Below are positions 1 through 7,680 of a DNA stretch of 64,000 nucleotides, piece by piece. How positions within the stretch are numbered: position 1 is the first letter of the stretch; each line of letters begins with the position of its first letter. The notes beneath the pieces are model-generated. The model was not told where the DNA came from. It saw only the letters and a list, made by a program, of their open reading frames with translations, and ran no database searches. This DNA is from an uncultured Collinsella sp. (GTDB lineage: Bacteria > Actinomycetota > Coriobacteriia > Coriobacteriales > Coriobacteriaceae): the NCBI GenBank assembly GCA_900541695.1, contig UQKL01000015.1, positions 1 through 64,000 on the forward strand, in the 5' to 3' direction. Both the position numbers and the translations under genes were made by a program.

Positions 1-4
1 TCAT
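1..4 (-). other. Possible start of a gene leaving the window
   Basis: On the minus strand an ATG (4 to 2) is preceded by the purine-rich stretch TGAGGGTG about 5 bases upstream, which looks like a ribosome binding site. Only the start codon lies in the window, so nothing can be said about the product. It would be the next gene after coaX on the same strand, beyond the terminator hairpin at 37-70. Confidence 0.25.
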
Positions 5-36
5 GCTTCACCCTCAAATCAACGCGCATAAAGAAA

Positions 37-70
37 GCCTCCCATTTCTCATGTCCAAGAAATGGGAGGC
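37..70 (-). terminator. Rho-independent terminator downstream of coaX
   Basis: A perfect 13-bp stem (37-49 with 58-70) closes an 8-base loop. Read on the minus strand it is followed by TTTCTTTATG, a U-rich tail. It lies about 150 bp past the stop of coaX on the same strand and probably ends that transcript. Confidence 0.6.
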
Positions 71-122
71 AGTTCACTGCACCGGGGAGGGCTTTTGCGT
101 GACTGTGGAGCGGCATCTCGGT

Positions 123-165
123 CCTATTCCTCAAAATCGAAAAAATTTCGATTTTGAGGAATAGG
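123..165. repeat. Perfect 20-bp inverted repeat with a 3-base loop
   Basis: Bases 123-142 are the exact reverse complement of 146-165, separated by AAA. The stem is AT-rich in the middle (TTTCGATTTTGAGG) and has no T-run on either side, so it is not a classical terminator. It sits between coaX and the terminator at 37-70. Confidence 0.8.
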
Positions 166-220
166 CTTGGCGAACGTTTGCGGGGCTGTGACATCGGGCG
201 TGCTCGACTTAAGCCCCGTC

Positions 221-994
221 TTACCCCAGCTCCTGCATGCGGCGGTAGATTTCGCAGATGCCCTTGATGGTGAGCTGTCCGTCGACCACGTCGAAGGCAT
301 CGGTCGAATCGGCGACGATGCCGGCGAGACCGCCCGTGGCGATAACGGTGGCGTCCTCGCGGCCCAGCTCGCGCTTCATGCGCGCGACCAAGCCCTCGGC
401 CATGGCGGCGGCGCCCGTTACGGCGCCGACCTTGATGCACTCCTCGGTATCGCGGCCGATGGCGTGCTCCGGCGCCTCGAGCGGAACGCTGGCGAGCTTG
501 GCGGCACGGGCGGCAAGCGCGTCCATGGAGATGCGGATGCCCGGCGCGATCGCTCCGCCAATGTAATAACCGTCCTTATCGATGACGTCGATATTGGTCG
601 CGGTGCCAAAGTCCACCACGATCGCCGGCGCGCCGTAGAAAGTCTCGGCCGCAACGGCGTTGGCGACGCGATCGGCACCTACGGCCTGGGGGCGCGCCGC
701 GCGCAGCTTGGTTACGGCGGCCGTCTGCGGCCCGATGACGATGGCGTCCGCGGCAATGCGGTCGGCCACGGCGTGCCACTCGCGCGAGAGCTGCGGCACC
801 ACGCCCGCAAAGGCGATTGCGTCGACCGCGTCGAGCGAAAGGCCGTACATCTTAAAGAAACCCATCAGGCGCACATGGATCTCGTCGGCGGTATAGGAGC
901 GGTCGGTGGGCATGCGCCACGACTGCACCAGCTCGTTTCCGTCAAACAGACCCATGGCCGTCTGCGTGTTTCCCATATCGATAGCGAGCAGCAT
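221..994 (-). CDS. coaX: Type III pantothenate kinase
   Basis: This enzyme phosphorylates pantothenate in the first step of coenzyme A synthesis and is cytosolic. The 257-residue length is normal for CoaX. The N-terminal phosphate-binding motif of the ASKHA fold is present (LLAIDMGNTQTAMGLFD, residues 2-18). GADRVANAVAA (around residues 126-136) and the metal/phosphate-binding DFGTATNID (around 148-156) follow, then GGAIAPGI and the late ATGGLAG motif. The ATG at 994 fits the family N-terminus. It is a single gene on the minus strand, with a candidate -10 box about 37 bases upstream. I see no anomaly. Confidence 0.95.
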   Translation of the reverse strand: MLLAIDMGNTQTAMGLFDGNELVQSWRMPTDRSYTADEIHVRLMGFFKMYGLSLDAVDAIAFAGVVPQLSREWHAVADRIAADAIVIGPQTAAVTKLRAARPQAVGADRVANAVAAETFYGAPAIVVDFGTATNIDVIDKDGYYIGGAIAPGIRISMDALAARAAKLASVPLEAPEHAIGRDTEECIKVGAVTGAAAMAEGLVARMKRELGREDATVIATGGLAGIVADSTDAFDVVDGQLTIKGICEIYRRMQELG

Positions 995-1030
995 GTCTAC
1001 TCCAGGTGTCGGCGTAAAAGGACGCGCACC

Positions 1031-1036
1031 ATTGTA
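1031..1036 (-). promoter_or_regulatory. Candidate -10 box for coaX
   Basis: Read on the minus strand the bases are TACAAT within TATACAATGG, 37 bases upstream of the coaX ATG. No convincing -35 box is seen at 16-18 bp spacing. Confidence 0.35.
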
Positions 1037-1130
1037 TACGCGCCGCCGACGGCGCTAGGCTGCGATTTGTTCACGGTGATATGGGCTGAGGGGTTTAAAT
1101 ATGAAGGAATTATGCTCTACGAGATTTTCC

Positions 1131-1159
1131 TTGCCGTTTACCGAACTCCCACGTAATAT
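1131..1159 (+). promoter_or_regulatory. Sigma-70-type promoter of the initiator tRNA gene
   Basis: TTGCCG (1131-1136) and TAATAT (1154-1159) are separated by exactly 17 bp and lie 32 bp before the first base of the tRNA. This is the clearest consensus promoter in the left part of the window. Confidence 0.6.
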
Positions 1160-1190
1160 TCTTTCTTGCGCACATGAGGCGCCCAGACAT

Positions 1191-1267
1191 TGCGGGGTGG
1201 AGCAGTCTGGTAGCTCGCCGGGCTCATAACCCGGAGGTCGTAGGTTCAAATCCTGCCCCCGCGACCA
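1191..1267 (+). tRNA. Initiator tRNA-fMet (anticodon CAT)
   Basis: The 77-base sequence folds into a cloverleaf and includes an encoded 3' CCA. The anticodon loop is CTCATAA and the anticodon stem carries three consecutive G-C pairs (GGG/CCC), the mark of an initiator tRNA. The T arm contains GGTTCAAATCC. The acceptor stem pairs bases 2-7 with 66-71. The first pair is T1-G72 (a weak U-G pair) rather than the usual C1-A72 mismatch, in keeping with the weak 1:72 pair of initiators. A terminator follows. Confidence 0.95.
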
Positions 1268-1277
1268 AGAACTTGCA

Positions 1278-1306
1278 GCTCGTCGGTCAAGCCGGCGAGC
1301 TTTTTT
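1278..1306 (+). terminator. Rho-independent terminator of the tRNA gene
   Basis: GCTCGTCGG (1278-1286) pairs with CCGGCGAGC (1292-1300) with one G-T wobble. Six Ts follow (1301-1306). It starts 11 bases after the tRNA 3' end. Confidence 0.85.
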
Positions 1307-1356
1307 GTTATCCCGGGATCGTTTCTTCGGTTCAATTCTCAGCCTCTCAATCAAAG

Positions 1357-1815
1357 ATCTCGATCTGTAACACCAAGACCCGATTTGGGCGGCTAGGTGT
1401 TACAGATCGAGATATACCGGCGGTTTGGGCCGCGTTTGTCTAAATCTGTAACACGAGGGACGGATTTTGCCGGGCAGCTGTTACAGATTGAGATTTTCTA
1501 GCAGGCGGGTTTGGTTTGTCTTGATCTGTAACACCTGGGGTCGTTTTTGGCCGATGGATGTTACAGATCGAGACATTTTGTTGGGACGGTTCCCGTTGTC
1601 CCGATCTGTAACAGGTAGGGGCCAAAAGTGGGCCTAGATGTTACAGATTGAGATGTTTGGTCGGACCGAATTTGTTCGTCTCGATTTGTAACATCTAGGG
1701 TCGTTTTTGGTCTGTAAGTGTTACAGATCGAGATTTTCCGACGGACCGCTCCCGTTTGTCTTGATCTGTAACAGTAAGACCCGGTTTTTGCCGAGTAACT
1801 GTTACAGATTGAGAC
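1357..1815. repeat. Six-unit tandem array of inverted repeats, 80-bp period
   Basis: The left motif ATCTGTAACA starts at 1363, 1444, 1524, 1604, 1684 (one change) and 1764. Its inverse TGTTACAGAT starts at 1398, 1479, 1559, 1639, 1719 and 1800. The period is thus 80-81 bp and the left-to-right distance 35-36 bp in every unit. The inner sequence is loosely conserved (GGGTCGTTTTTGGCC-like) and the between-unit spacer carries weaker GGACGG/CCGT-type pairing. In unit 1 the arms match over 18 bases. The array fills the 680 bp between the tRNA terminator and the oxidoreductase gene. Small open frames across it are not coding because 80 is not a multiple of three. Confidence 0.9.
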
Positions 1816-1956
1816 GAACCGACGGGCCGTCCCGCCCCATCCACCTGCCGTCACCTGATATTCGCCGATTTTCGTTGTGCCGCCGTGCTCTCATGCCATA
1901 TCCTCTAGACAACTACGCGGCACCATCGCCGCCGCGTCTACAAGAGAGGAATGTCC

Positions 1957-3987
1957 ATGACCGCACCTGCATCCAAGCTGCTCCAGCCCATTACGGTTGG
2001 CCCCCTTGAGCTCAAGAACCGCATTATGTTTCCGCCGCTGACCACCGGCTACGAGGAGCGCGACGGCTCCATTGGCGAGCGCAGCCTGGCTTTTTACGAG
2101 CGCCTGGCCCGTGGCGGCGTGAGCTACATCGTCATCGGCGACGTCGCTCCCGTCATGACCGCGAGCCCCACGCCCAAGCTGGCGACCGACGCCCAGATCC
2201 CCACGTTTAAGGCACTGGCCGACGCCGTCCACAAGCACGGCGCCAAGATTGCGCTGCAGCTGTTCCACCCCGAGTACGACGTGCCCGGTGTCGGCCGCAT
2301 GGTCATGGGTTCCATGGCTGCCGCCAAGGCCGCGCAGGAGGCCAAGGCTGCCGGCGACGAGGAGACCTTTGCCGCCAAGATGGCCGAGTCCAACGAGATC
2401 CGCAAACAGGCCTATGCCAAGCTGCACCACGACATGCAGCACTTCGTGAACGAGGCGAGCGTAGAGCAGCTCACCCAGATCAAGGAGGCTATCGCTGCCT
2501 CGGCCGCTCGCGCGCAGCAGGCCGGAATCGACGCCATCGAGGTCCACGGCGACCGCCTGGTGGGTTCGCTGTGCTCGGCCATCCTCAACAAGCGCACCGA
2601 CGAGTACGGTGGCTCGTTCGAGAACCGCGTTCGCTATGCGCTCGAGGTCGTCGCTGCCATTAAGGAAGCCGCGCCGCAGCTGATGGTGGAGTACAAGCTC
2701 CCCGTGATCATGGAGAACCCCGACGGCACGCCGCGCGGTAAGGGCGGCCTGCAGCCCGACGAGGCCTGCGAGTTTGCCAAGCTGCTCGAGAGCGCGGGCA
2801 TCGACATGATCCAGGTTGCACAGGCAAATCACACCGGCAACATGGGCGACACCATTCCGCCCATGGGCGCCATGCCCTACAACTGGACGCTGCCCGTGGC
2901 CGAGCGCGTCAAGGCCCTGGTCTCCGTGCCGGTGGCAACCGTCGGCCGCGTGGTCTCGGTCGAGGCCGGCGAGAAGATCCTGGAGGATGGCTCTGCCGAC
3001 ATCGTCGCCTATGGCCGCTCGCTCATGTGCGACCCCGACATTGCGCTGAAGGCCGCCACGGGCGAGCCCATTCGCGAGTGCCTCAACTGCAATAAGGGCT
3101 GTGTCGACGCGATTCAAAACCGCAAGTACATCTCGTGCGTGCTTAATGCCGAGAACGGCGACGAGGCGACCATCGCCATTAAGCCGGGCGAGGGCGACAA
3201 GAAGATCGCCGTGGTGGGCGGCGGTATTGCCGGCCTGGAGGCCGCGCGCGTGGCGGCCAAGCGCGGTTACGACGTGACCGTCTACGAGGCGAGCGATCAT
3301 CTGGGCGGCCAGATTGTGCTGGCGGCCGCGCCTCCGCGCAAGGACGAGATCATGCGCTCGGTCGAGTACTACGAGAAGATTCTGCCTGGCCTGGGCGTGA
3401 AGGTTGAGCTCAACCATGCCGCTACCGCTGAGGACCTCAACGCCGCCGACGCCGCGATTGTGGCCGTGGGCGCGCACGACGTGGTCATCCCCGTTCCGGG
3501 TGCCGACTCGGAGAAGGTCGTCTCGAGCTGGGACGTGCTGGCCGGCAAGGTGGAGCTTACGGGCCGCATCACCGTCATTGGCGGTGGCCTGGTGGGCACC
3601 GAGACTGCCGAGTACCTGCTGCAGCACGGCTGCGAGGTGGCGATCGTGGAGATGCTCGATAAGATTGCCGCGGGCGAGTCCGAGACCATTCTGCCGCTGA
3701 TCATGAGCGACTTTGCCGAGCATAACGTGGAGCAGCACGTGAAGACCCGCCTGACCGCCATTACCGACGAGGGCGTGGAGGCCATTCGCGCCACCGAGGA
3801 CGGCGCCGAGGAGCCGGTGAAGATCGCCTGCGATTACGTGGTGATGGCCGTGGGCTCCAAGGCCAACGCGTTTGACCTGGACGGCGTGACGGTGCCCGTG
3901 ACCTGCGTGGGCGACTGCTCGGGCGAGCGCACCGCCGACATTGCCAGCGCCATCCGCACGGCATATCACGCGGCCAACGAGCTGTAG
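1957..3987 (+). CDS. Old-yellow-enzyme/enoate-reductase family FMN-FeS-FAD oxidoreductase
   Basis: This is a 676-residue flavoprotein of the 2,4-dienoyl-CoA reductase/enoate reductase type, which reduces activated C=C bonds with NAD(P)H. An FMN TIM barrel occupies about residues 8-365 (LKNRIMFPPLTTG near the start, EVHGDRLVGSL, RSLMCDPD). A 4Fe-4S cysteine set follows (RECLNCNKGC...SCVLN). The FAD/NAD(P) half has two Rossmann motifs (VVGGGIAGLEAARVA and VIGGGLVGTETAEYL). Two in-frame ATGs exist. AGAGGA abuts the first (1951) but sits 6 bases before the second (1957), so 1957 is preferred. It is monocistronic with its own terminator. The substrate is unknown; bile-acid or other gut-metabolite reduction is possible, as in related Coriobacteriia and Clostridia enzymes. 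Confidence 0.9.
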   Translation: MTAPASKLLQPITVGPLELKNRIMFPPLTTGYEERDGSIGERSLAFYERLARGGVSYIVIGDVAPVMTASPTPKLATDAQIPTFKALADAVHKHGAKIALQLFHPEYDVPGVGRMVMGSMAAAKAAQEAKAAGDEETFAAKMAESNEIRKQAYAKLHHDMQHFVNEASVEQLTQIKEAIAASAARAQQAGIDAIEVHGDRLVGSLCSAILNKRTDEYGGSFENRVRYALEVVAAIKEAAPQLMVEYKLPVIMENPDGTPRGKGGLQPDEACEFAKLLESAGIDMIQVAQANHTGNMGDTIPPMGAMPYNWTLPVAERVKALVSVPVATVGRVVSVEAGEKILEDGSADIVAYGRSLMCDPDIALKAATGEPIRECLNCNKGCVDAIQNRKYISCVLNAENGDEATIAIKPGEGDKKIAVVGGGIAGLEAARVAAKRGYDVTVYEASDHLGGQIVLAAAPPRKDEIMRSVEYYEKILPGLGVKVELNHAATAEDLNAADAAIVAVGAHDVVIPVPGADSEKVVSSWDVLAGKVELTGRITVIGGGLVGTETAEYLLQHGCEVAIVEMLDKIAAGESETILPLIMSDFAEHNVEQHVKTRLTAITDEGVEAIRATEDGAEEPVKIACDYVVMAVGSKANAFDLDGVTVPVTCVGDCSGERTADIASAIRTAYHAANEL

Positions 3988-4013
3988 TCGAGAAAGCTAT
4001 CGCGTATTGAGTG

Positions 4014-4049
4014 GGCGGGGAGTGCCGTATCGGTGCTCCCCGCCTTTTT
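4014..4049 (+). terminator. Rho-independent terminator of the oxidoreductase gene
   Basis: GGCGGGGAG (4014-4022) pairs with CTCCCCGCC (4036-4044), with further TGCCG/CGGTG pairing inside, and is followed by five Ts. Confidence 0.85.
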
Positions 4050-4082
4050 GTCGATAAGAGGTGCCCCTGACCAGCGGATTCA

Positions 4083-4186
4083 GAAAATCCGAATCTTATG
4101 CATCCGAAAATCCGAATCCTTAGAACAGGAAAATCCGAATTATATGAACACGAAAATCCGAATCGCAACCACCCGAAAATCCGAAT
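4083..4186. repeat. Five direct repeats of a 12-mer with exact 23-bp period
   Basis: GAAAATCCGAAT occurs five times without mismatch, starting at 4083, 4106, 4129, 4152 and 4175. The 11-base spacers are not conserved. The array ends 59 bp before the start codon of the AAA/DUF4143 ATPase gene, where a promoter or operator would be expected. Confidence 0.95.
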
Positions 4187-4245
4187 TTGCTACAGTGGAA
4201 TAGAAGAATTAGAAAGCAGGAACTGGAAATCTGCGGGGGTGGCTC

Positions 4246-5550
4246 ATGGCAGGCGAGAGGCTACATCGGGACGGATACATCCCACGTATCGTGGATGCGC
4301 AAATCGCGCGCTACCTTCGTGTCTTTGGCGCGGTCGAGATTGCGGGCACCAAGTGGTGCGGCAAGACGTGGGCCGCGCTCGAGCACGGGGCGTCCGCCTC
4401 GTATGTCGACGAGAATCTCGACCTCGCGCGTGCCGACCCGGCGATGATGTTGCTGGGGGACCGTCCGCATATTATCGATGAGTGGCAGCGCGTTCCCCAG
4501 ATTTGGGACTACGTTAGACACGAGGTCGACCGCACCCGGGGTACGCGCGGCGCCTATATCCTCACGGGTTCCGCCACGCCTGCGTTTGGCTCAAAGGCGG
4601 AGGCGCCCGCGCATAGTGGAGCCGGCCGCATCGGCCGCGTCCGCATGCACCCCATGACGCTTGCCGAGACAGGTGAGTCCAACGGCAAGGTGAGCCTGGC
4701 GGGCTTGTTTGAGCATCGTTTTGAGCCCTGCCGGTGCAATGGCGATACGCCGGGGCTTGTCGAAGCCGCTTGCCGCGGCGGCTGGCCCGAGGCGATCGAT
4801 ATGGTTTCGGCTGACGCCCAGCTCATCGCCCGCGAATATCTCAACACCACGTTTTCGAGCAGCTTCCCGGCGGTCGGTCTCGACCCCGATATTGCTCGTC
4901 GAGTCTCCGCATCGATCGCGCGCAATCTGGGACAGGCAACCACGTATAAAACGATTCTTATGGATATGTTCGGTGCCGAGGAGGAACCCACAGCGTTTGC
5001 CGATGAGACCAAGGTGCGCAGGTACCTAGATGCCCTCAAAGGCATGTTCATTCTCGAGGAGGTCCCCGGTTGGGTTCCCGCCGCGCGCGACAAACGGCGC
5101 TTTACCGTCAAGCCCAAGCGCTATCTGGCAGATCCGAGCCTTGCTTGCGCCTTGCTAGGTATGTCCTCGCGGGCGCTGCTTGCCGACTGGCAGACATTTG
5201 GTCTGGTGTTTGAGAATTTGGTCATACGCGACCTTTTGGTCTACGCACGTTCGCTCGACCTGCTGGATAGCACGCCCGTGCGCTATTATCGCGACGATTC
5301 GGGCCTTGAGTGCGATGCTATCGTGCAGCTAGCCGACGGACGGTGGGCCGCCTTTGAGATTAAGGTGAGTGAAGATAAAGCGAACGCCGGCGTCGAGAGC
5401 CTCAAGCGCGTTCGCAAGAAGGTCTGTGGAAATCCTCGTTCACGCACACGCGAACCGGAGTTTATGGCCGTGATTGTGGGGGTGGGTGAGTACGCCCGCG
5501 AGGTCGAGGACGGTATCTACGTGATACCCGTTCGCGCGTTGGGGTGTTAA
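4246..5550 (+). CDS. AAA-family ATPase with C-terminal DUF4143 domain
   Basis: The 434-residue protein has an AAA_14-type ATPase domain followed by a DUF4143 domain. The Walker A is IAGTKWCGKTW (around residues 32-42) and the Walker B-like strand is HIIDEWQRVP. ILTGSATP (sensor 1-like) follows. The C-terminal part has the restriction-endonuclease-like signature LECDAIVQLADG...FEIKVS (around residues 352-374). The function of this common family is unknown; proteins of this type are often multicopy in gut bacteria and suspected to belong to accessory or defence regions. The gene is alone. The phased repeat array immediately upstream suggests dedicated, perhaps autogenous, control. The ATG at 4246 is weakly preceded by GGGGGTGG. 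Confidence 0.85.
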   Translation: MAGERLHRDGYIPRIVDAQIARYLRVFGAVEIAGTKWCGKTWAALEHGASASYVDENLDLARADPAMMLLGDRPHIIDEWQRVPQIWDYVRHEVDRTRGTRGAYILTGSATPAFGSKAEAPAHSGAGRIGRVRMHPMTLAETGESNGKVSLAGLFEHRFEPCRCNGDTPGLVEAACRGGWPEAIDMVSADAQLIAREYLNTTFSSSFPAVGLDPDIARRVSASIARNLGQATTYKTILMDMFGAEEEPTAFADETKVRRYLDALKGMFILEEVPGWVPAARDKRRFTVKPKRYLADPSLACALLGMSSRALLADWQTFGLVFENLVIRDLLVYARSLDLLDSTPVRYYRDDSGLECDAIVQLADGRWAAFEIKVSEDKANAGVESLKRVRKKVCGNPRSRTREPEFMAVIVGVGEYAREVEDGIYVIPVRALGC

Positions 5551-5833
5551 GGGGCGGCACGCCGTGTGTCCGCTGCCCGGTGCCACAGATTGGTGCAAGT
5601 GGTCATGTTTGTTTGCGCCATGTTGGTGCGAAGTGACCTGACCCCTTGCGCCAAGGGTTTGACTTTTAAGACATCGTTAAGGTTTGCGTTGTGGAGCAAG
5701 CCGCAGGTCAATGCTATTCTTTTACCTTATCGTATGGTGTTGTATTCTGCCTGAATTCTCTACCTGCGAACAACAGATAAACGCGACCAAGCAGAAAAGG
5801 ATGGCACGCCCGCAAGCAGGGCAAACGTAAGCG
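5551..5833. other. Intergenic region before the surface-protein cluster
   Basis: These 283 bp hold no convincing gene. Two related stretches (TTGGTGCAAGTGG and TTGGTGCGAAGTG) occur near 5592 and 5624. A weak promoter-like pair TTTACC and TATTCT about 16 bp apart lies near 5720-5750 and might serve the downstream cluster. Confidence 0.35.
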
Positions 5834-6856
5834 ATGAGTGGCATGGACCGACATAGCGAGCTCCAGCAGCACAAGACAGCGGCCGAGTACCGCCAAGCTG
5901 TCGACGAGCACGTGCGGACCCTCAAGGATTTCTGGAAGGATTTCCTGGTGAGCGGCCTGTTTGTGCTGGCTGCCATCGTTGCTATCTTTGCGTGCCTGGC
6001 CTGGTTTGCCGCGAACAATCGAGTGAGCGCCACGGGGAGCACGATCGGGGCGAAGGCCGCGCGCTATAGCCTTACCGCCACCGGCGAAGGCGAGCCCGAC
6101 GCCCACACGGGATATTACGAGCGCACGGACGCCGAAAAGCAAAACATCACGAGGCTCGATACGACGGACGCCATGACGGTGACGCTCGGCTCCAACCTCA
6201 ACAACGAGTCCGCCGGCTCTCTGTATCCGGGTGCCCGAGGCAAGATTACGTTTACGGTGAAGCCGCTGGTGGATGACCTGAACGGGGTCACGATCAACTT
6301 GTCACGCGTGCTTAAAGTCACGGGCAATGTCGTTGTTGAGGACGGAAAAACGCTGACGTCTGATGCGCAAACGCTCCTTGGCTTGGTTAAGGGCCATTTA
6401 CTGTTCTTTACGAAATGCGACAACGGGTATTACTCGGATCGTGTAATAAACAACCAAATCACGATTCCAAAGAGCAAATTTTGCGAAGACGGCAAAACGA
6501 CCAACCCCACAAAGAAGTCCGTCCCCGTCACCCTGTACTGGGTATGGCCGGAGTACTTCCAGAACTTTGTCCTTACCGGCAACACGAATTACTACAAGAA
6601 TCTGTTTGCGGCGGCGGGCGACGCAAAGTCTGACTACGGCGCTCTGCAGGCAGATATGAACGCGCATAAAACGAACTACTTCTATGGCGCGGTAAACGGC
6701 ACGAGTGCTGCCAACGCCCCCGCGGTTTCGTCTAGCATGTCCTTCGGCGACACCGCCATCTGCTCGGCGCTGTACAACAATGCTGACGAGCAGATCGGCA
6801 ATAAGGTCGAATACATCCAACTTAGAATTAGCGCTCAGGAGGGCGTGAGCTCATGA
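5834..6856 (+). CDS. Membrane-anchored exported protein, surface cluster member 1
   Basis: I do not recognise a named family. The 340-residue protein has a short cytosolic N-terminus, one membrane segment (about residues 37-59, ending in LAWFA) and a long extracytoplasmic part. The transition LAWFAANNRVSATGS, the later LYPGARGKITFTVKP and the VTLYWVWPEYF motif recall TasA/camelysin-like matrix-fibre subunits with SipW-type signals, but this is only a resemblance. It overlaps the next gene by 4 bp (ATGA), so the two are translationally coupled. An alternative ATG lies at 5843. It probably works with the two following small proteins and the giant secreted protein. Confidence 0.75.
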   Translation: MSGMDRHSELQQHKTAAEYRQAVDEHVRTLKDFWKDFLVSGLFVLAAIVAIFACLAWFAANNRVSATGSTIGAKAARYSLTATGEGEPDAHTGYYERTDAEKQNITRLDTTDAMTVTLGSNLNNESAGSLYPGARGKITFTVKPLVDDLNGVTINLSRVLKVTGNVVVEDGKTLTSDAQTLLGLVKGHLLFFTKCDNGYYSDRVINNQITIPKSKFCEDGKTTNPTKKSVPVTLYWVWPEYFQNFVLTGNTNYYKNLFAAAGDAKSDYGALQADMNAHKTNYFYGAVNGTSAANAPAVSSSMSFGDTAICSALYNNADEQIGNKVEYIQLRISAQEGVSS

Positions 6857-7656
6857 GCACCATGCAAACGCGCCTCGGCGATGCCCGCAATTGGATAGAA
6901 AACCACCGTGCACAGGCCCTTGCGGTCTTGGTGCTCTTGGCGGCAATCGTTCTTATCATCGGCTTGTCGCTCTCGTGGTTTGTGGGCAGCAAAAGTCTGT
7001 CCACGGTGGGCAAGATCCAAACGCCCGCGCAGCTCAAGATCATGGGCCCCAACCAGACAAGCATTGAGCCCATCGAGATTTCGTATGACGAGTCACGGGG
7101 CGGTGAGAAGAAAGACGACGGCACCGTGACCGTTCGTCGCGCGTTTTGTGTGCAGAGCGACAATGGCGATCCCGCTGCCGGCGGTCAAGCGTTTGAGCTG
7201 CAGATTGCCAACACAACGAATATCACGGGGCTGACAATCAACGTGTATCACGTGACGGTCAATAATCCGAACGATAAAAACGGCACCGTGGTCGGCCTCG
7301 ACGGGCTCAACCGCACCTACTCATGGAGCAAGAAGAGCAGCACCCCGATTGAGTTTGCTTTTATCAACTCCGCGGACGGGACAAGTGCGTTGGCTAAAGA
7401 GCTTGAGGCAAACGACCCGACGTACGGCTCGTACGCGAAAGTCCAGAAAAACGCCCGTCCGCTGTATCGGTACCACAAGTTCGCAGGGAGTGGGCTCGAT
7501 GGCTGGAATGGCAAAACAGCCAACGCCGCCACGAACTTCATCATCGAATGTACGTGGAATCCAGGCGTTGTGACCAACACGGACGGTACTAAGGTCTCCA
7601 ACGTCAAAGAGACCGACATGGTTTATCTAATCGCTCGCGTCACGAGCGGCAACTAA
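6853..7656 (+). CDS. Membrane-anchored exported protein, surface cluster member 2
   Basis: The 267-residue protein has the same layout as its upstream neighbour: an amphipathic N-terminus, one hydrophobic segment (about residues 20-43, ending in LSLSWFVG) and a beta-rich, Thr/Asn-rich exterior. No enzyme motif or sortase signal is visible. SWFVGSKSLSTVGK after the membrane segment again resembles the region following TasA-type signal peptides. The start ATG overlaps the stop of the preceding gene and the next gene begins 24 bp later behind a strong AGGAGGGGAGGGG stretch. Its function is unknown; a subunit of a surface fibre is a reasonable guess. Confidence 0.75.
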   Translation: MSTMQTRLGDARNWIENHRAQALAVLVLLAAIVLIIGLSLSWFVGSKSLSTVGKIQTPAQLKIMGPNQTSIEPIEISYDESRGGEKKDDGTVTVRRAFCVQSDNGDPAAGGQAFELQIANTTNITGLTINVYHVTVNNPNDKNGTVVGLDGLNRTYSWSKKSSTPIEFAFINSADGTSALAKELEANDPTYGSYAKVQKNARPLYRYHKFAGSGLDGWNGKTANAATNFIIECTWNPGVVTNTDGTKVSNVKETDMVYLIARVTSGN

Positions 7657-7680
7657 TAAGTAGGAGGGGAGGGGCACCAG

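Noticed and set aside
1357..1815. CRISPR array in the 80-bp repeats
   Set aside because: Repeats are short inverted pairs, the sequence between them is partly conserved, and no cas gene is near.
1440..1854. Small open frames across the repeat array on both strands
   Set aside because: They only reflect the repeat itself. The 80-bp period is not a multiple of three, so no repeated peptide is kept in frame, and none has a ribosome binding site.
1891..3969. Long antisense frame of 692 codons over the oxidoreductase gene
   Set aside because: It mirrors a high-GC coding gene and translates to His/Arg/Gly/Val-rich sequence with no family motif. The plus-strand product is clear.
4083..4186. Mini-CRISPR in the 23-bp-period array
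   Set aside because: 12-base repeats with 11-base spacers are far below CRISPR sizes, and no cas genes are present.
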